DNA from: Bacteroidales bacterium UBA3816
GTDB taxonomy: Bacteria; Bacteroidota; Bacteroidia; Bacteroidales; P3
DNA: 9,047 nucleotides
NCBI GenBank assembly: GCA_002368955.1
Contig: DFDY01000167.1
Span: 1-9,047 of the forward strand
Reading direction: 5' to 3'
A program made the translations under genes and the position numbers. Position 1 is the first letter of the stretch. Each line of letters starts with the position of its first letter. The notes beneath the pieces are model-generated. The model saw only the letters and a list, made by a program, of their open reading frames with translations. It ran no database searches and had not been told where the DNA came from. This document shows positions 7,385 through 9,047 of the stretch, one piece after another.

Positions 7385-8530
7385 TTAAAATATTGTACCA
7401 ATTTTTCCTATAAGTAATTTTTTCTCACGTTGCCAGCACAGTTCCTCTCGTGCACGGCCGAAACGCTCCTCGCGCTCAGGGGTTGGAAGGGTCTGCCAAT
7501 AGTGCAGAGTGTCACTAATCGTTGAGGCCAGCTGTCGCACATATGTCTGATAGCCGCTCCCCTCTTTCTCTCGCGGACAGGGGTCTGTGGTGGTGCCGGT
7601 GTGGTAGGTGTCCAGCACCCTGCTTATCTCCACAAAGCCGGTGGCCACGATAGGCACACCTGCATGGGCAAAGTCGGCAATGCGATTGGGCAGGGCCATA
7701 CGGTAGTTCAGCCCCAAGTCCTCCAACAGGCAAAAGCCCAGGTCTGCCTTGGCCGTCAGCTTATGAAGCCTGTCGGGCCGCACCCGTCCCAGAAAGTCTA
7801 TCCTACCCTTCCATGGCAGCTGCGCAGCGTAAGCCTGCAAGTCAGCCAGCTGGTCGCCATCCCCAGCCACCACCAGACGGCAGTCGGGCAGAAACTCCAT
7901 GACGTCAACCAGCTCCCTCACGCCGCGCCCCACGTTGACGGCACCTTGATACAGAAGTGTCCAAGGCTTGGTGTGACGCTCCTTCTCTTCCGTCGGTTCC
8001 ATAGTCCAGTCGGGTAGGTTGCGCACCACGGTCATCTGCACCCCATAGCGCCTTCCGTATTCCTCAGCCACACTTTGGCATACCGTAAAGGCGGCATCCA
8101 CGTGCGGCAGGCAGTGCCGCTCCACCCATTGCCACACGCGCCTCACCCTGGGCTTGTCCACCAACTCGGGCACCTCGGGGAAAAGTTCGTGGGCATCGAA
8201 AATCAGCCGTTTTCCCCGCAGTCGCGCAGCCCAGCAACAGGCCAACAATGTGTCGCTGTCGTTGGCATAGAAGGCATCGGCACGAGCAAACAGGAGATGA
8301 ACCAGCAGCCGCAGGTTGTACTCGGCATAGAAGAAAGCCGACCGCCTGAACAGCAGTCTCATGCGGTGGGTGCCGTATTCCCTAGGCTCCAGATGGCCGC
8401 TCTCGGGCAGCCGTCGGCCCACCAGTGTCACCCCATAGCCCGCCTCGGCCAAAGCCTTGCAGCTTCGGTGGACCCGCTGGTCAGTCACTAGGTCGTTGGT
8501 CACAGCCACCACTATGTGTTTCTTTTCCAT
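7385..8530 (-). CDS. GT-B fold glycosyltransferase (GT4-like), cytoplasmic
   Basis: A 381-residue glycosyltransferase with no membrane segment. The N-terminal Rossmann domain carries TNDLVTDQRVHRSCKALAEA (11-30), a typical acceptor-domain opening in Bacteroidota. YANDSDTLLACCWAARLRGK (88-107) and FDAHELFPEVPEL (111-123) follow, with Asp112 and His114 in the usual place of this subfamily. The donor domain begins near LLYQGAVNVGRGVRELVDVM (192-211), with VVAGDGDQ at 220-227. It closes with LPNRIADFAHAGVPIVATG (280-298), the substitute for the E-x7-E loop found in LPNK-type relatives. It is rich in arginine. It is the first gene of the minus-strand block, 36 bases before lepB, and is flanked by a 15-base direct repeat. 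It differs from the GT-B enzyme at 2671-3771 in all of these motifs, so it is not a recent duplicate. Donor and acceptor are unknown. Confidence 0.86.
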   Translation of the reverse strand: MEKKHIVVAVTNDLVTDQRVHRSCKALAEAGYGVTLVGRRLPESGHLEPREYGTHRMRLLFRRSAFFYAEYNLRLLVHLLFARADAFYANDSDTLLACCWAARLRGKRLIFDAHELFPEVPELVDKPRVRRVWQWVERHCLPHVDAAFTVCQSVAEEYGRRYGVQMTVVRNLPDWTMEPTEEKERHTKPWTLLYQGAVNVGRGVRELVDVMEFLPDCRLVVAGDGDQLADLQAYAAQLPWKGRIDFLGRVRPDRLHKLTAKADLGFCLLEDLGLNYRMALPNRIADFAHAGVPIVATGFVEISRVLDTYHTGTTTDPCPREKEGSGYQTYVRQLASTISDTLHYWQTLPTPEREERFGRAREELCWQREKKLLIGKIGTIF

Positions 8531-8538
8531 TTAATATT

Positions 8539-8553
8539 TATAACGACTATTTT
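8539..8553. repeat. 15-base direct repeat, copy at the 5' side of the GT-B gene
   Basis: The plus strand reads TATAACGACTATTTT, identical to the 7369-7383 copy except for A in place of T at base 8. It lies 8 bases upstream of the start codon at 8530. On the coding strand it is AAAATAGTCGTTATA, so it could be part of a promoter or operator in front of both the glycosyltransferase gene and lepB. Confidence 0.5.
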
Positions 8554-8619
8554 CTCTAAAAATTGCCCATGGCCTTATTTCTTCAGTCAATATACTATTG
8601 AATGCGTACCCTTGGGATT

Positions 8620-8638
8620 GTGCCACCCACGTGGGCAC
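8620..8638. repeat. Palindrome centred on CACGTG
   Basis: CCCACGTGGG (8626-8635) is a perfect 10-base palindrome. If the three bases 8625-8627 are looped out, the flanks extend it to the 16-base palindrome GTGCCCACGTGGGCAC. It has no following T-run on either strand, so it is not a typical terminator. A regulator-binding site or the end of a repeat element is possible. Confidence 0.5.
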
Positions 8639-8786
8639 GACTATACTATGCACATCTTAAATTTTTGATTTATTGCACATTGCTCGTAACTCATTGATTT
8701 CTCCATCCATTAGACCATTTTCTGCGTAACCTAATAGTAGAAGTGTTTGATATTCAATTATTTTTCGTCAAAGTGAGCGAAGAAAC

Positions 8787-8819
8787 GGCGAATCTTCAAC
8801 GGACCTTCGGCAAACCTTC
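8787..8819. repeat. Three imperfect 11-base tandem units
   Basis: On the plus strand the units are GGCGAATCTTC, AACGGACCTTC and GGCAAACCTTC, adjacent and in phase. Each ends in TTC and keeps C at position 3, A at 6 and C at 8. The preceding AGCGAAGAAAC (8776-8786) may be a decayed fourth unit. An 11-base period is not a multiple of three, which argues against a conserved coding repeat. Confidence 0.55.
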
Positions 8820-8831
8820 AAATTTCTCTGT

Positions 8832-8854
8832 TGCCAGCAGCCGTAGACATGGCA
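8832..8854. repeat. Small inverted repeat TGCCA/TGGCA
   Basis: TGCCA (8832-8836) and TGGCA (8850-8854) are inverted copies separated by 13 bases. On its own the 5-base stem is weak, but it lies between the tandem units and the hairpin cluster and may belong to the same element. Confidence 0.3.
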
Positions 8855-8897
8855 GGCATTCATTTCTAAAGCTTCGATTATAGGGGACTTCTATAAA

Positions 8898-8994
8898 TCA
8901 CCCAGAAGGGGTGAGACTATTAATAACACGGTACAAGCCGAAGGCGCAGTGCCGTGATACTCAGACGTCAGTAAACTGCGTCCCGACGGGACGC
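8898..8994. repeat. Cluster of three hairpins, probable dispersed Bacteroidota repeat
   Basis: Hairpin 1 (8898-8914) pairs TCACCC with GGGTGA around AGAAG. Hairpin 2 (8927-8956) pairs CACGGTAC with GTGCCGTG through eight pairs, one of them G-T, and encloses an inner GCC-gaa-GGC stem (8937-8945). Hairpin 3 (8978-8994) pairs GCGTCCC with GGGACGC around GAC. Loops of GAA or GAC type and short regular spacing look like the multi-hairpin repeats scattered through many Bacteroidota genomes, but that link is from memory. No transposase or other protein gene accompanies it in the window. An AT-rich tail (AAACAAATAAATAG) follows hairpin 3. Confidence 0.6.
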
Positions 8995-9047
8995 GACAAT
9001 GGAAACAAATAAATAGAACCCACCTATAATTCATGGCCGATTAGATG

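Larger units (their letters stand above)
8531..9047. other. 517-base non-coding region with clustered repeats and hairpins
   Basis: No credible gene is seen on either strand. From left to right it holds the 15-base repeat copy (8539-8553), a small hairpin CAATA-tac-TATTG (8588-8600), a CACGTG palindrome (8620-8638), a 36-codon open stretch on the minus strand (8767-8657), three 11-base units (8787-8819), a weak inverted repeat (8832-8854) and three strong hairpins (8898-8994). A promoter for the glycosyltransferase gene at 8530 should lie here, but no TAnnTTTG is visible in the 60 bases before its start; TATAAATATTAA is the nearest AT-rich candidate. Confidence 0.6.

Noticed and set aside
8620..8638. 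Intrinsic terminator
   Set aside because: The palindrome is not followed by a run of T on either strand and no gene ends beside it.
8657..8767. 36-codon stop-free stretch on the minus strand ending at 8657
   Set aside because: The translation (for example LLGYAENGLMDGEINELR) looks protein-like and may be a gene remnant. The first ATG leaves only 17 codons and I recognise no family, so it is not called as a gene or pseudogene.
8787..8994. Possible CRISPR array
   Set aside because: The units are 11 bases, adjacent and without spacers, the hairpins differ from each other, and no cas gene is present.
8891..9034. 47-codon open frame on the minus strand, start 9034
   Set aside because: It reads straight through the three hairpins, so its sequence is set by the stems. 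Such frames are common artefacts of these repeats.

Overview
The window looks like a chromosomal stretch from a member of Bacteroidota, most likely order Bacteroidales and possibly Prevotellaceae. The support is: protein families typical of that phylum (a DUF4199 membrane protein, a long signal peptidase I with an N-terminal membrane domain, an RprY-type response regulator); no Shine-Dalgarno-like sequence before any start; and a Bacteroides-type -7 box (TATCTTTG) before one gene. The genus is inference.

All nine supported genes are on the minus strand, so transcription runs from right to left. In that order they are: a GT-B glycosyltransferase (8530-7385), signal peptidase I lepB (7348-5798), a cyclophilin-type peptidyl-prolyl isomerase (5731-5276), an OmpR/RprY-type response regulator (5262-4567), a PhnP-like metallo-beta-lactamase-fold hydrolase (4567-3785), a second GT-B glycosyltransferase (3771-2671), a DUF4199 membrane protein (2630-2061), a membrane-anchored GT2 glycosyltransferase (2052-1099) and the GTPase-family ATPase ychF (1066 to beyond base 1, about a dozen C-terminal codons missing). 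Gaps are 8 to 66 bases, and one stop/start overlap occurs (TAATG, regulator to hydrolase). Much of the block could therefore be read as one or two long transcripts, with an internal promoter before the DUF4199 gene.

The genes are mostly housekeeping and envelope functions: protein export (lepB), protein folding, one regulator, and three glycosyltransferases. The GT2 and DUF4199 genes form a tight pair with membrane segments in both products. No gene points to an immune system, secondary metabolism or a mobile element, and I found no RNA gene or CRISPR array.

The unusual part is the right end, 8531-9047, which has no credible gene. It holds a palindrome centred on CACGTG, three imperfect 11-base tandem units, a weak inverted repeat, and a run of three strong hairpins, and looks like a composite dispersed repeat. 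In addition, a 15-base sequence (14 of 15 identical) lies just outside both ends of the first glycosyltransferase gene. These two non-coding observations, and the response regulator with no adjacent kinase, are the items most worth a second look. I did not find convincing evidence of a new multi-gene system.
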